From the NCBI GenBank assembly GCA_031551125.1, contig JAVBOB010000004.1, positions 1-64,000 of the forward strand: 64,000 bases of DNA, given 5' to 3'. Position 1 is the stretch's first letter. Every line of letters starts with the position of its first letter. Below are positions 1 to 7,370 of the stretch, piece by piece. The notes below the pieces were generated by a model. It saw only the letters and a list, made by a program, of their open reading frames with translations. It was not told the origin of the DNA and made no database searches. The position numbers were made by a program, and so were the translations under genes. This DNA is from JAIRNF01 sp031551125 (GTDB lineage: Bacteria; Bacteroidota; Bacteroidia; Bacteroidales; UBA932).

Positions 1-202
1 TTCATATTTTAAGTGCTTGGAATCCTTAAAATTACGAATAATTATTCAATTAAACAACTAATACTCAGTTATTTATGCGGCTATTTCGTTCCCCTCTTTG
101 CTTATAACGGTTTTCTCTTTCCAAATTTAAACAGTTACTAATAATTGAAAGAATAATTAACCTTTTCATACGACATATATTTAATGTTTATGATTCTATA
201 TG

Positions 203-210
203 CAAAGGTA
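203..210 (-). promoter_or_regulatory. candidate -7 box (TACCTTTG)
   Basis: On the minus strand this reads TACCTTTG, a match to the Bacteroidota -7 consensus TAnnTTTG. It would fire leftwards towards a gene beyond the window edge. No good TTTG -33 element lies 19-21 nt upstream, so the call is weak. The rest of the first 244 bases is A+T-rich and shows no gene. Confidence 0.3.
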
Positions 211-244
211 TCGGGCTTATTTCTCAATCTATTGTAAATTCTTG

Positions 245-1033
245 CTATTGTTTTCTTACTGATTCCTGATACTTTTTCGGGGAAACGGCCATGTAGGAAT
301 GAAACGTTTTGATGAAGTGGCTACTGTCGTGAAATCCCGTTTCAATAGCTGTGTCAAAAACAGGCGTATTGTTTTGCAGATGTTTGTAGGATTTACTTAA
401 CCGGTATTGTTTCAAATAATTGTGCGGGGACAATCCCATCAGACGCTTGAATAAACGGGAAAAATGATAGACACTCATACAGGCATAAGCCGCTATGTCT
501 GCAACAGAAATATGGCGCGGATAATTATCTTGTATGTATTTCAATGATTTTCTCAGAAATTCTTCGTTAGAAGATAATGAATCCGACAGTTTATGCGTCC
601 TGATAAGATAACCGTACAAATTGTTCCATTTTTCCGGTAACTCGCTTATATTTTCCTCTGTCAATACATCAAAAAACTGAAAGAATAAATCCGAACACAC
701 ATGGGATTGAATGACATTTTCAAAAATAACATGTTCCAAATTTCCTTTTATAGTAACGGCGATATAATTGTGCGGCTCGGTTTGGTTAATTGCATGGGGC
801 TGTCCTTTATTTATGACGAAAATTTCGTTTTGATTTACGATTGTCGATTTATCCGACCAAATGATATTTCGTCTTCCTTTAGTAATTAAGCCTATGCACA
901 GTGAATTATGAATGTGTAACGGGAAGTTGTGAGATACACTGCTCCCGATAACACAGTCAAATTCCAAATCTTTACTGTAAACAGAGTGAAAATCAAGATT
1001 TGTACTGGTTTTATGTTGAAACTTATTCTTCAA
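245..1033 (-). CDS. AraC-family transcriptional regulator
   Basis: This is a 262-residue one-component regulator. Residues about 15-105 look like the cupin ligand-binding domain of AraC proteins, with the HxH patch HNFPLHIH at 35-42. Residues about 160-258 form the two-helix-turn-helix DNA-binding domain: first HTH ISVADIAAYACMSVYHFSRL (175-194), second around 226-246 (FDTAIETGFHDSSHF), ending in the family-typical SPKKYQ. The start is a TTG; no ATG or GTG lies near the conserved N-terminus. The ligand and target are unknown. The neighbour upstream on the same strand is a scrap of tenA, so the regulator may have lost the gene it once controlled. The local DNA is more A+T-rich than the housekeeping genes, which would fit acquisition by transfer. 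Confidence 0.85.
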   Translation of the reverse strand: MKNKFQHKTSTNLDFHSVYSKDLEFDCVIGSSVSHNFPLHIHNSLCIGLITKGRRNIIWSDKSTIVNQNEIFVINKGQPHAINQTEPHNYIAVTIKGNLEHVIFENVIQSHVCSDLFFQFFDVLTEENISELPEKWNNLYGYLIRTHKLSDSLSSNEEFLRKSLKYIQDNYPRHISVADIAAYACMSVYHFSRLFKRLMGLSPHNYLKQYRLSKSYKHLQNNTPVFDTAIETGFHDSSHFIKTFHSYMAVSPKKYQESVRKQ

Positions 1034-1087
1034 AGAAAATAGATGTAGATAAAATTCACTTTAAAAATACGTTTAAATTTGATGGAT

Positions 1088-1309
1088 TTACCATCTTCTC
1101 TGGTAATACGCACTGTCCCAAAATTGAAATTCCAATCGACTGGCGGTAATAAAAGCATCCGTCATCGCCCGTTGTTGTTTTTCGGTGCATTGGGAAGCAA
1201 CGGCGTTGCAAATATCAATGGCTTGGTTAACGAATACGCCAAATTCTTCGCCTGCATAAGTGTCAATCCATTGTTGATACGGATTATTTGCCGAATGATT
1301 TTTAATTGA
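1088..1309 (-). pseudogene. tenA: tenA (thiaminase II) C-terminal remnant
   Basis: Read on the minus strand, this stretch gives 73 in-frame residues and a stop that match the C-terminal third of TenA/thiaminase II. The diagnostic pieces are NPYQQWIDTYAGEEF, then ITASRLEFQFWDSAY just before the stop. In the family the second piece carries the conserved catalytic-region glutamate (the E of RLEF), and it normally ends the protein with a WDxAY motif as here. The N-terminal two thirds and any start codon are missing: upstream the frame stays open for some 30 codons but no longer resembles TenA. TenA salvages thiamine pyrimidine, but this fragment cannot be active. It is probably the leftover of a deletion or insertion. 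Family identity is clear by eye; the exact breakpoint is uncertain. Confidence 0.75.
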
Positions 1310-1385
1310 ACTGCCGCAAATAAAGTTTATATTTAAGAAATTACGCCGCGAATACCTTACTAAAGATGCTAAAAACCGTTTCTTA

Positions 1386-1431
1386 GTGCAAGGTGCAAGT
1401 ATCTATATATAGATAACCTTGCACCTTGCAC
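1386..1431. repeat. 46-bp near-perfect palindrome
   Basis: The arms GTGCAAGGTGCAAG (1386-1399) and CTTGCACCTTGCAC (1418-1431) are exact reverse complements. The 16 bases between them (1400-1415, TATCTATATATAGATA) are themselves a perfect palindrome, leaving only two unpaired bases (1416-1417). Each arm also contains a short direct repeat (GTGCAAG twice). There is no T-tract, so it is not a standard terminator. A cruciform, a protein-binding site or a recombination remnant are all possible. Confidence 0.7.
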
Positions 1432-1618
1432 CAAGTCTAAAAGATTGTGAGATAAATATTTGTTGAAATCAAAAATAATGCCTAATTTTGAACCCAAGAT
1501 TGATACAGACAACAGTTTGCCACAGGCAGACAGAAAAAGACAAAGTTCAGTATCCAAATCGTACCCCTTTGGGGAATTTGAAATAGCTTATTAGTTGATA
1601 TTGAAATAAGTATCCCGC

Positions 1619-1646
1619 TTGGGTTAAAATCCCAGCTGGATCACCA
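1619..1646 (+). other. possible tRNA 3'-end scar
   Basis: A 5-bp stem (TTGGG/CCCAG) closing a 7-nt loop (TTAAAAT) is followed by seven bases and ACCA, which is the layout of a tRNA T-arm, acceptor strand and CCA end. The loop departs from the canonical TTCRANY, and no complementary 5' acceptor strand (GATCCAG) is seen upstream. It is therefore at best a degenerate 3' fragment, such as an attachment-site scar. Confidence 0.25.
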
Positions 1647-1651
1647 AAAGA

Positions 1652-1678
1652 AGCCTTCTAACATTTAGAAGGCTTTTT
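1652..1678 (+). terminator. intrinsic terminator
   Basis: A stem of AGCCTTCTAA paired with TTAGAAGGCT is closed by a short loop and followed by a T-run on the plus strand. No intact plus-strand gene lies just upstream, so it may be left from a lost gene or RNA. The minus-strand reading also has A/T flanks and could end transcription of the DJ-1 gene. Confidence 0.6.
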
Positions 1679-1697
1679 GTTTTGTACGCGAGATTGA

Positions 1698-2225
1698 TTA
1701 CCTCAATGTCTTCAGCAGCTCGGGCATCAACGTCCAAATAGTATTTTCTGTTTGGGCGGTGTAGAGGTTTTCGTCAATTTCTGACTTTTCATCAGTTGCG
1801 ATGGCTTTCCGGATGGCCTTTTTACCATAAGGGTGAATAGCCACTTTTTTACCTTCGCCTACTCCCGCACTTTCAAACATCAGGGCTGCCGCGCAGTGCC
1901 CACCCAGTAGCTTACCTTTATCATTAAAGGCTTTCATTACAGCAAACATATCCTGATAGTACTGCTTGCCTGCATTCTCGCCAAACTTAGGTATGGCATC
2001 TCCACATGCAAATATAAGAGCGTCATACTCATCTTCGTGTCCTTTTAAATCGGCAATAACAGCATCGGTTTTTATTTCTATTCCCGAATTTGTTTTTATC
2101 TCTTTTGTATCGGCAACTGCAAACGTTTTGTATGGGATACCGTTTTCGAAAAATTCTTCCAAATACTGAAAAAGCCCGAATCCGTTAACCGGATTAACTG
2201 CTAAAACTGCCACTCTTTTTGCCAT
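1698..2225 (-). CDS. DJ-1/PfpI-family protein
   Basis: This is a 175-residue class I glutamine-amidotransferase-like protein of the DJ-1/PfpI superfamily. Members are chaperones, deglycase or glyoxalase-type enzymes, or stress proteins. The nucleophile elbow is visible as LLGGHCAAALMF with Cys111. Glu/Asp-rich segments near residues 14-25 and the basic HPYGKK segment (131-136) fit the fold, and it is full length. It is divergent from an HxlR-type regulator whose promoter region contains a perfect inverted repeat. HxlR regulators often control genes for handling electrophiles or redox stress, so a role in detoxifying reactive carbonyls is a reasonable inference. The substrate is not known from sequence. 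Confidence 0.8.
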   Translation of the reverse strand: MAKRVAVLAVNPVNGFGLFQYLEEFFENGIPYKTFAVADTKEIKTNSGIEIKTDAVIADLKGHEDEYDALIFACGDAIPKFGENAGKQYYQDMFAVMKAFNDKGKLLGGHCAAALMFESAGVGEGKKVAIHPYGKKAIRKAIATDEKSEIDENLYTAQTENTIWTLMPELLKTLR

Positions 2226-2261
2226 AGCTCAATATTTTTTCGTTAAACAATAGTTGTATTT

Positions 2262-2280
2262 AGTAAGTTACTTACTTTTG
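2262..2280 (+). promoter_or_regulatory. hxlR promoter box overlapped by an inverted-repeat operator
   Basis: AGTAAGT-T-ACTTACT (2262-2276) is a perfect 7+7 inverted repeat around a single base. It overlaps a -7 box TACTTTTG (2273-2280) that matches TAnnTTTG. Only a weak TTG sits upstream as a -33. The position between the divergent DJ-1 and HxlR genes suits an operator through which the regulator controls itself and its neighbour. Confidence 0.5.
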
Positions 2281-2391
2281 TGCATCAAAGGTATATTTAA
2301 TAAGCTAGCCATACAAGAACTAACAGGCTGGTAATGAACTTACATGTATGTAACCCATGTTGATATACAGCCTAATACACACAAATAGAAA

Positions 2392-2742
2392 ATGAAAACA
2401 TTTGAAGCGGGAGAAAGTTGTCCTATACGCAACATTTTAAGCAGGCTGGGAGATAAGTGGTCTATGCTGGCAATAATTACGCTGAACGCCAATGGCACAA
2501 TGAGGTTCAGCGACATTCATCGCTCCATTGGAGATGTGTCTCAGCGAATGCTGACGGTAACCTTACGCTCTTTGGAAGCCGACGGATTGGTAAGTAGAAA
2601 GGTTTATGCAGAAGTACCGCCAAAGGTTGAGTATTGCTTGACTAAAATAGGCTATGAGCTGATACCTCACATTCAAAACCTTACCAGCTGGGCTATAGAA
2701 AACATGTCGGAAATAATGGCGGCACGTCAACGATATGAGTAG
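2392..2742 (+). CDS. HxlR-family winged-helix regulator
   Basis: This 116-residue protein has the full HxlR domain: CPIRNILSRLGDKW at 10-23, the recognition-helix region RFSDIHRSIGDVSQRML at about 48-64, and the wing with YCLTKIGYEL at about 91-100. The conserved N-terminal cysteine (Cys10) is the residue used for thiol sensing of quinones, aldehydes or oxidants in characterised relatives such as YodB and HypR. Such proteins act as dimers and usually repress a neighbouring detoxification gene. Here the divergent DJ-1/PfpI gene and the inverted repeat at 2262-2276 are the obvious targets. Sensing through Cys10 is inferred by analogy. Confidence 0.88.
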   Translation: MKTFEAGESCPIRNILSRLGDKWSMLAIITLNANGTMRFSDIHRSIGDVSQRMLTVTLRSLEADGLVSRKVYAEVPPKVEYCLTKIGYELIPHIQNLTSWAIENMSEIMAARQRYE

Positions 2743-2814
2743 AACAGTTTTGTAGTGAAGTGTGTGTGTTGGTAACTTATTTGTAGTTGTGGAAATTTGT
2801 CAGCTACACAGCAT

Positions 2815-2845
2815 TTTGTAATACACCCGAAAACACCTACATTTG
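2815..2845 (+). promoter_or_regulatory. consensus Bacteroidota promoter (TTTG-N19-TACATTTG)
   Basis: TTTG at 2815-2818, exactly 19 bases, then TACATTTG at 2838-2845 is a textbook -33/-7 pair. The expected transcription start is about 2848-2851, right at the ATG at 2850. The message for the DUF2520 gene would therefore have almost no leader. This also decides the start codon of that gene. Confidence 0.7.
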
Positions 2846-2849
2846 TAAA

Positions 2850-3632
2850 ATGTATAATAGTGTTAAGCAGCGAATAGTATTTATTGGGAGCGGAAGGCTG
2901 GCCGGTAGTGCGGCTAAGGCGTTGAGCACGGCCGGGCATACTATTGTACAAGTTTACAGCCCCACGCTGGCGCATGCAGAGCTGTTGGCTAAAGAAGTAA
3001 ACGCCGGATATACCGATAAGGCGGAAAAAGTTTCTACCGATGTTGATTGCTATATAGTTGCTGTTAATGATTCGGCTATTGAAAAGGTGTTGAGCTCGGT
3101 TGATTTTGCCGGCCAGCTGGTAGTGCACACTTCGGGAGCTACTTCAATTGACATATTTGGGACGAAGGTTTCCCGTTATGGAGTTTTTTATCCGCTACAA
3201 ACCTTTTCTATGGGGCGAGATGTGAACTTTGAGCAAGTTCCTATGCTGATAGAAGGTTCATCACCGGAGGTTACGGAGCAGCTGCTGGCATTAGCCAATA
3301 GTATTTCTACCAGAGTGTTTGCGGTTAGCTCGGAAAACAGGCTGAGGCTGCACGTTGCAGGAACATTTGCCTGCAATTTTGTAAACCACCTGCTAGCAAT
3401 ATCAGATACGTTAGTACAGGAAGCCGGATTGGATTTTTCGCTGTTAAGCGAGCTGATAAACGAAACAATACAAAAAGCGCTGAGCGTTGCACATCCTGCA
3501 CAGGTACAAACGGGACCGGCAGTACGCAACGATAGTATTACAATAAATAAGCATTTAGCGCTGTTGGCTACCCATCCCGATTGGCAGGGGTTATACCAAC
3601 AGCTTACAGAAAGTATAGTAAAGCATGAGTAA
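2850..3632 (+). CDS. Rossmann-fold DUF2520 protein
   Basis: I choose the ATG at 2850 (260 residues), because the reading frame 5' of it crosses a consensus promoter. The N-terminal half is an NAD(P)-binding Rossmann domain with the glycine loop FIGSGRLAGS (11-20). The C-terminal half, from about residue 125, matches the DUF2520 all-helical domain that follows a Rossmann domain in a family distantly related to 6-phosphogluconate and ketopantoate dehydrogenases. The substrate is unknown. It overlaps the next gene, kdsC, by 8 nt, so the two are translated together. Conserved pairing with kdsC could mean a link to envelope sugar metabolism, which is inference only. Confidence 0.75.
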   Translation: MYNSVKQRIVFIGSGRLAGSAAKALSTAGHTIVQVYSPTLAHAELLAKEVNAGYTDKAEKVSTDVDCYIVAVNDSAIEKVLSSVDFAGQLVVHTSGATSIDIFGTKVSRYGVFYPLQTFSMGRDVNFEQVPMLIEGSSPEVTEQLLALANSISTRVFAVSSENRLRLHVAGTFACNFVNHLLAISDTLVQEAGLDFSLLSELINETIQKALSVAHPAQVQTGPAVRNDSITINKHLALLATHPDWQGLYQQLTESIVKHE

Positions 3633-4149
3633 TTACAAGGCAGACCTCCACAAAATAAAGGCATTTGTATTTGATGTTGATGGTGTATTTACCGATGGAA
3701 AGGTATTGATGTACAAGGATGGCGATTTACTTCGCTCGTATGATGCGAAGGATGGCTATGCTGTGCGTTATGCTGTTACCAAGGGTTATCCGGTAGGAAT
3801 TATAACGGGTGGTGCATCAGAAACGATTAAGCTACGTTTTCAGCAGCTGGGCGTGACCGATGTGTATCTTTGCTCACGCTATAAGCTACCCGATTTTGAA
3901 GATTTTTGCTACAAGTACGACCTGAAACCGGAAGAGGTGCTTTTTATGGGTGACGATATTCCCGATATTTGCATCATGGAACAGTGCGGACTTCCGGCTT
4001 GTCCCGCTGATGCCGTGGTAGAAGTAAAACAAATGGCTACCTACATTTCAGGCTTAGGAGGAGGGCATGGCTGTGTGCGCGATGTAATTGAACAGGTGCT
4101 AAAGGTGCATGGTAAGTGGCATAACGATGAACAGGTAGCATCAACTTAA
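3625..4149 (+). CDS. kdsC: 3-deoxy-D-manno-octulosonate 8-phosphate phosphatase (KdsC)
   Basis: KdsC is a cap-less HAD phosphatase (174 residues) that removes phosphate from KDO-8-P before KDO is built into lipopolysaccharide. HAD motif I is FVFDVDG with nucleophile Asp17 and acid/base Asp19, followed by VFTDG. Motif II is IITGG (59-63), motif III is around SRYKLPDFE, and motif IV is MGDDIPD with Asp110/Asp111. The short C-terminal tail with a GGGHG stretch is typical of KdsC, where it reaches the active site of the neighbouring subunit in the tetramer. It starts inside the end of the DUF2520 gene (8-nt overlap). Confidence 0.92.
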   Translation: MSNYKADLHKIKAFVFDVDGVFTDGKVLMYKDGDLLRSYDAKDGYAVRYAVTKGYPVGIITGGASETIKLRFQQLGVTDVYLCSRYKLPDFEDFCYKYDLKPEEVLFMGDDIPDICIMEQCGLPACPADAVVEVKQMATYISGLGGGHGCVRDVIEQVLKVHGKWHNDEQVAST

Positions 4150-4204
4150 TAAAAGAACTATAAGCTGAACCAATAAAACCAATACACAATAAATACATAA
4201 ACCT

Positions 4205-4831
4205 ATGTTGTTGGATGATATTAAGAACAAGAATGTAATTTTAGCATCAGCTTCTCCAAGAAGAGTAGAATTGCTAACGGGATTGGGAATTTCATTCACT
4301 CAGTATGTTGATGAGAGCATGGATGAGAGCTATCCGGCCAACTTATCGAAAACTAAAATTCCTGAATATATTTCAGAGAAAAAGTCTAAGGCTTATCCCA
4401 AAGAGTTGGGCGAAAACGATATTCTTATTACCGCCGATACTATTGTATGGTGCAACAACCAGGTGTTGAATAAGCCGAAAGATCGCAACGACGCGGTGCG
4501 TATGCTTAGAATGATTTCCGGTAACATTCATGAAGTGCTGACAGGCCTTACCCTGCGCTCTAAGGATAAAATACAAACCGTTGTGGTATCAACAACCGTG
4601 CATTTCCGCCCGTTGGAAGACGAGGAAATTAACTACTACCTTGATAACTATAAACCTTACGATAAGGCCGGAGCATACGGTATCCAAGAGTGGATTGGTT
4701 ATGTTGGACTTGAGCGCATAGAAGGTTCGTACTTCAACGTTATGGGGCTTCCTATACAGCGTGTGTATACGGAGCTGATGAAGTTTACCAATACGTATGA
4801 ATCTGCCGGTTTAGACGGATTCTATCAATAG
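4205..4831 (+). CDS. maf: Maf-like nucleotide pyrophosphatase
   Basis: Maf proteins hydrolyse non-canonical or particular nucleoside triphosphates (dTTP/UTP in the YhdE type) to monophosphates and influence division. This 208-residue protein shows the phosphate-binding loop LASASPRR (13-20), the catalytic-region ADTIV (77-81) with Asp78, KPKDRNDAVRML, and the C-terminal GSYFNVMGLP. The segment GAYGIQ resembles the dTTP/UTP group more than the m7GTP group; that sub-assignment is tentative. It follows kdsC after 55 nt, a common order in Bacteroidota, and probably shares its transcript. Confidence 0.88.
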   Translation: MLLDDIKNKNVILASASPRRVELLTGLGISFTQYVDESMDESYPANLSKTKIPEYISEKKSKAYPKELGENDILITADTIVWCNNQVLNKPKDRNDAVRMLRMISGNIHEVLTGLTLRSKDKIQTVVVSTTVHFRPLEDEEINYYLDNYKPYDKAGAYGIQEWIGYVGLERIEGSYFNVMGLPIQRVYTELMKFTNTYESAGLDGFYQ

Positions 4832-4979
4832 CTAGAAATTTCTCCGCATGGTTGGTTTCTGTGCGGAAAAGTGGTTTATTGGGTTTCATTAGCGCGCGTT
4901 TGGCTTTTTTGCTTACCGCGTGCTTTGTATTTAATAGCTGTTAGTTTTTAGTACAATCATGATAAATCTGGTGTTATGA

Positions 4980-5030
4980 AATATCCATGAGCAATAAGTT
5001 GTTACGCCAAACGTAATAATTATGGATATT
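4980..5030. repeat. inverted repeat upstream of the S46 peptidase gene
   Basis: AATATCCAT (4980-4988) and ATGGATATT (5022-5030) are exact reverse complements separated by 33 bases, ending 32 bases before the chosen peptidase start. A near-consensus -7 box (GACCTTTG, 5037-5044) follows directly. It could be a regulator site controlling the peptidase. A role is not proven. Confidence 0.35.
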
Positions 5031-5062
5031 CCATGTGACCTTTGAAAAATAAAAATAAACAC

Positions 5063-7207
5063 ATGAAAAAAATAGTTTTTAGCCTGTGCCTGGCTCTTAT
5101 TTTACCTTTTGGGCTTAGCGCCGATGAAGGTATGTGGTTACCCATGTTGTTGAAAAAGTATAACGAGGCCGATATGCAAAAAAAAGGGTTTAAGCTTACT
5201 GCCGAAGACCTTTATAGCGTAAACCACGCCAGCCTTAAGGATGCAATTGTGCAGTTTGGTCGTGGATGTACAGGCGAGCTGATATCAAGCGAAGGCTTGC
5301 TTCTTACCAACCATCACTGCGGTTACCCGCAAATACAGGCACACAGCTCACTTGAGCATAACTATTTGGAATACGGATTTTGGGCTAAATCAAAAGGGGA
5401 GGAGCTGCCGAATCCCGGTCTTACCGTGAAAATACTAGTGTACATGGATGACGTAAGCCAGCGTGTACTGGAAAGTATTAGCGATGAAACGTCAGAAAGT
5501 GACCGTATAAAGCTGGTTGACGAGCGTTGCAAGCAGCTGGCAAAAGAGGCAGAAACGGAAAAAGGTTACACCGCTATTGTTAAACCTATATACTACGGAA
5601 ACCAATACATACGTTTTGTTTACGAAGAGTTTACCGATGTACGTTTGGTAGGCACACCTCCTGATGCTATTGGTAAGTTTGGTGGCGACAGCGATAACTG
5701 GATGTGGCCACGCCATAACGCCGACTTTTCGGTATTCCGTGTCTATGCCGGAAAAGATAACAAGCCGGCACCATATTCAGCAGGTAACGTTCCGTACAAG
5801 CCTAAGAAGTATTTCCAAATATCGTTGAATGGATATAATGAGAAAGACTTTACGTTCATATACGGTTTTCCCGGAACAACTCAGGAGTATATTACATCGT
5901 ATGCTGTTGAAATGCTTATGAAGGCTAATCCGCATAAGATTGCGTTAAGAGACCAACGGCTTGAAATTATTGGAGCCGATATGGCTGCCGACCAGTCTGT
6001 ACGGATTAAATACGCGTCAAAGCAAGCCAGTATTGCTAATGCCTGGAAGAAGTGGCAAGGCGAGCTAAAAGGGCTTGACCGCTTAAATGCTGTGGCTAAG
6101 AAGCAACAGTACGAACAGCAGTTTACTGCATGGGCTAACGCTGACAGTCAACGTGGCAAAGTTTACGGTACAGTTCTTTCGCAGCTGAGAGGCGTATATG
6201 CTGAAATGAGCGACCTTTCTTTGGTTAACGACTATTACAGGGAAGCCGTAATGAGTGTTGAGCTGATTAACTTCTGTGCGCAGCTTGATAAGCTAATGGA
6301 AGAGAAAGATGCCAAGAAGCTGCAAGAAAATACTAAGGCGTTTAAAGAGGCTGTTGCTGTTGTATTCTTTAAAGACTATAACTTATCCACAGATAAAAAA
6401 ATATTTGTGGCAATGTTTAACAGCTTCAACCGAAACATTACTAGGGAATACCAACCCGACTATTATGCGCAGCAGCTTTCTAGCTATGGAGGGAATGTTG
6501 GAAATATGACCGATAAGCTGTACGCTGAAAGTAAGCTGCTTAACCAAGATTATGTTCTCCGTGCGCTAGATGAAGGACGATTAGACGAGCTGAAAGACGA
6601 TGCTGCATTTCGTTTGTACAGCGCATTCAAAACAACATTAGACAAAGATATAAGCGATAAGCTGAAGGCTTTTAACGAGCGTGTTGCTTTGTTGCAACGT
6701 ACCTATATGAGAGGTATGATGGAAATGCAGCCTAACCGCAAATTTTACCCCGATGCAAACTCAACCTTACGTGTAGCGTATGGAAGGGTAGAGGGCTTTA
6801 CACCGGTTGATGGTGAACGCTATTTACCCAATACAACGCTCAAAGGAATAATGGAAAAATCACTTTTGCCTAATGAGGATTATAAGGTTCCCGAAAGGTT
6901 GAAAGAGTTGTACAAAAAAGGTGACTATGGTCGTTATGCCAATAGTAGGGAGCAACTACCTGTTGCATTTATTGCTACTAACCATACTACGGGAGGAAAC
7001 TCCGGTAGCCCCATTCTCAACGCTCAGGGTCAGCTGATAGGTATTAACTTCGATCGTTGTTGGGAATCAACCATGAGCGATATAATGTTTGACCCCGACT
7101 ACTGTCGTAACATTTCAGCCGATATTCGGTATATACTGTTTGTTATTGACAAGTATGCCGGAGCAAAGCACTTGGTTGATGAGATGACTATTGTGGGGAA
7201 GAAGTAA
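5063..7207 (+). CDS. dpp11: family S46 dipeptidyl-peptidase, DPP11-like
   Basis: This secreted serine dipeptidyl-peptidase trims two residues from peptide N-termini in the periplasm so that asaccharolytic Bacteroidota can feed on peptides. I start at the ATG at 5063 (714 residues); a TTG seven codons earlier lies in an A-rich leader and does not begin a signal peptide. Residues 1-19 are a Sec signal (hydrophobic core then LSA). The catalytic triad is visible: His85 in TNHHCGY, the Asp in RHNADFSVFR, and Ser647 in GGNSGSP. Eighteen residues after the serine is an Arg (INFDRCWES). In Porphyromonas gingivalis DPP11, Arg673 sits at the same offset and gives Asp/Glu preference, whereas DPP7 has Gly there. 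The Asp/Glu specificity is therefore predicted. Confidence 0.9.
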   Translation: MKKIVFSLCLALILPFGLSADEGMWLPMLLKKYNEADMQKKGFKLTAEDLYSVNHASLKDAIVQFGRGCTGELISSEGLLLTNHHCGYPQIQAHSSLEHNYLEYGFWAKSKGEELPNPGLTVKILVYMDDVSQRVLESISDETSESDRIKLVDERCKQLAKEAETEKGYTAIVKPIYYGNQYIRFVYEEFTDVRLVGTPPDAIGKFGGDSDNWMWPRHNADFSVFRVYAGKDNKPAPYSAGNVPYKPKKYFQISLNGYNEKDFTFIYGFPGTTQEYITSYAVEMLMKANPHKIALRDQRLEIIGADMAADQSVRIKYASKQASIANAWKKWQGELKGLDRLNAVAKKQQYEQQFTAWANADSQRGKVYGTVLSQLRGVYAEMSDLSLVNDYYREAVMSVELINFCAQLDKLMEEKDAKKLQENTKAFKEAVAVVFFKDYNLSTDKKIFVAMFNSFNRNITREYQPDYYAQQLSSYGGNVGNMTDKLYAESKLLNQDYVLRALDEGRLDELKDDAAFRLYSAFKTTLDKDISDKLKAFNERVALLQRTYMRGMMEMQPNRKFYPDANSTLRVAYGRVEGFTPVDGERYLPNTTLKGIMEKSLLPNEDYKVPERLKELYKKGDYGRYANSREQLPVAFIATNHTTGGNSGSPILNAQGQLIGINFDRCWESTMSDIMFDPDYCRNISADIRYILFVIDKYAGAKHLVDEMTIVGKK

Positions 7208-7211
7208 GGTG

Positions 7212-7253
7212 GTGAATGGTGAATGGTGAATAGTGAATAGTGAATAGTTAATA
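7212..7253. repeat. 7-bp tandem repeat
   Basis: Six consecutive copies of a 7-mer run GTGAATG, GTGAATG, GTGAATA, GTGAATA, GTGAATA, GTTAATA, starting right after the peptidase stop. This is simple-sequence DNA of the sort that expands by slippage. Confidence 0.85.
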
Positions 7254-7259
7254 AGTCTA

Positions 7260-7342
7260 CCCCAATCCCTAAAGGGGACTCTAGGCTTGTACATAAATTG
7301 AATGATTGCATTAAAAAAGTGCCCTTTAGGGGATTTAGGGGT
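7260..7342. repeat. CCCTAAAGGGG inverted repeat, copy 1
   Basis: The left arm (CCCCAATCCCTAAAGGGG) and the right arm (CCCTTTAGGGGATTTAGGGG) are imperfect reverse complements about 43 bases apart. The same unit recurs at 51761-51854. No coding potential is seen. Confidence 0.6.
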
Positions 7343-7370
7343 AAAATTACAGGAGTAGAATACAGACTTA

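Larger units (their letters stand above)
1310..1697. other. intergenic stretch with palindrome, tRNA-like scar and terminator
   Basis: No gene is visible here. It holds the long palindrome at 1386-1431, a T-arm-like sequence at 1619-1646 and a strong terminator hairpin at 1652-1678. Together with the tenA scrap next door it looks like a scarred accessory junction. Confidence 0.6.

Noticed and set aside
1079..1309. Plus-strand reading frame of 76 codons
   Set aside because: It is antisense to the tenA remnant, which has clear family motifs on the minus strand.
1636..1646. 11-base match (CTGGATCACC region) to the 3' end of 16S rRNA
   Set aside because: The bases upstream do not resemble 16S rRNA and the CCTCC tail is missing. 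It is better read as part of the T-arm/CCA-like scar, or chance.
5042..5062. TTG start seven codons upstream in the S46 peptidase gene
   Set aside because: It lies in an A-rich leader right at a -7-like box. The ATG at 5063 begins a proper signal peptide and puts the catalytic His at position 85, as in known DPP11.
7212..7253. Tandem repeat considered as a CRISPR array
   Set aside because: Seven-base units without spacers are simple-sequence DNA, not repeats with unique spacers.
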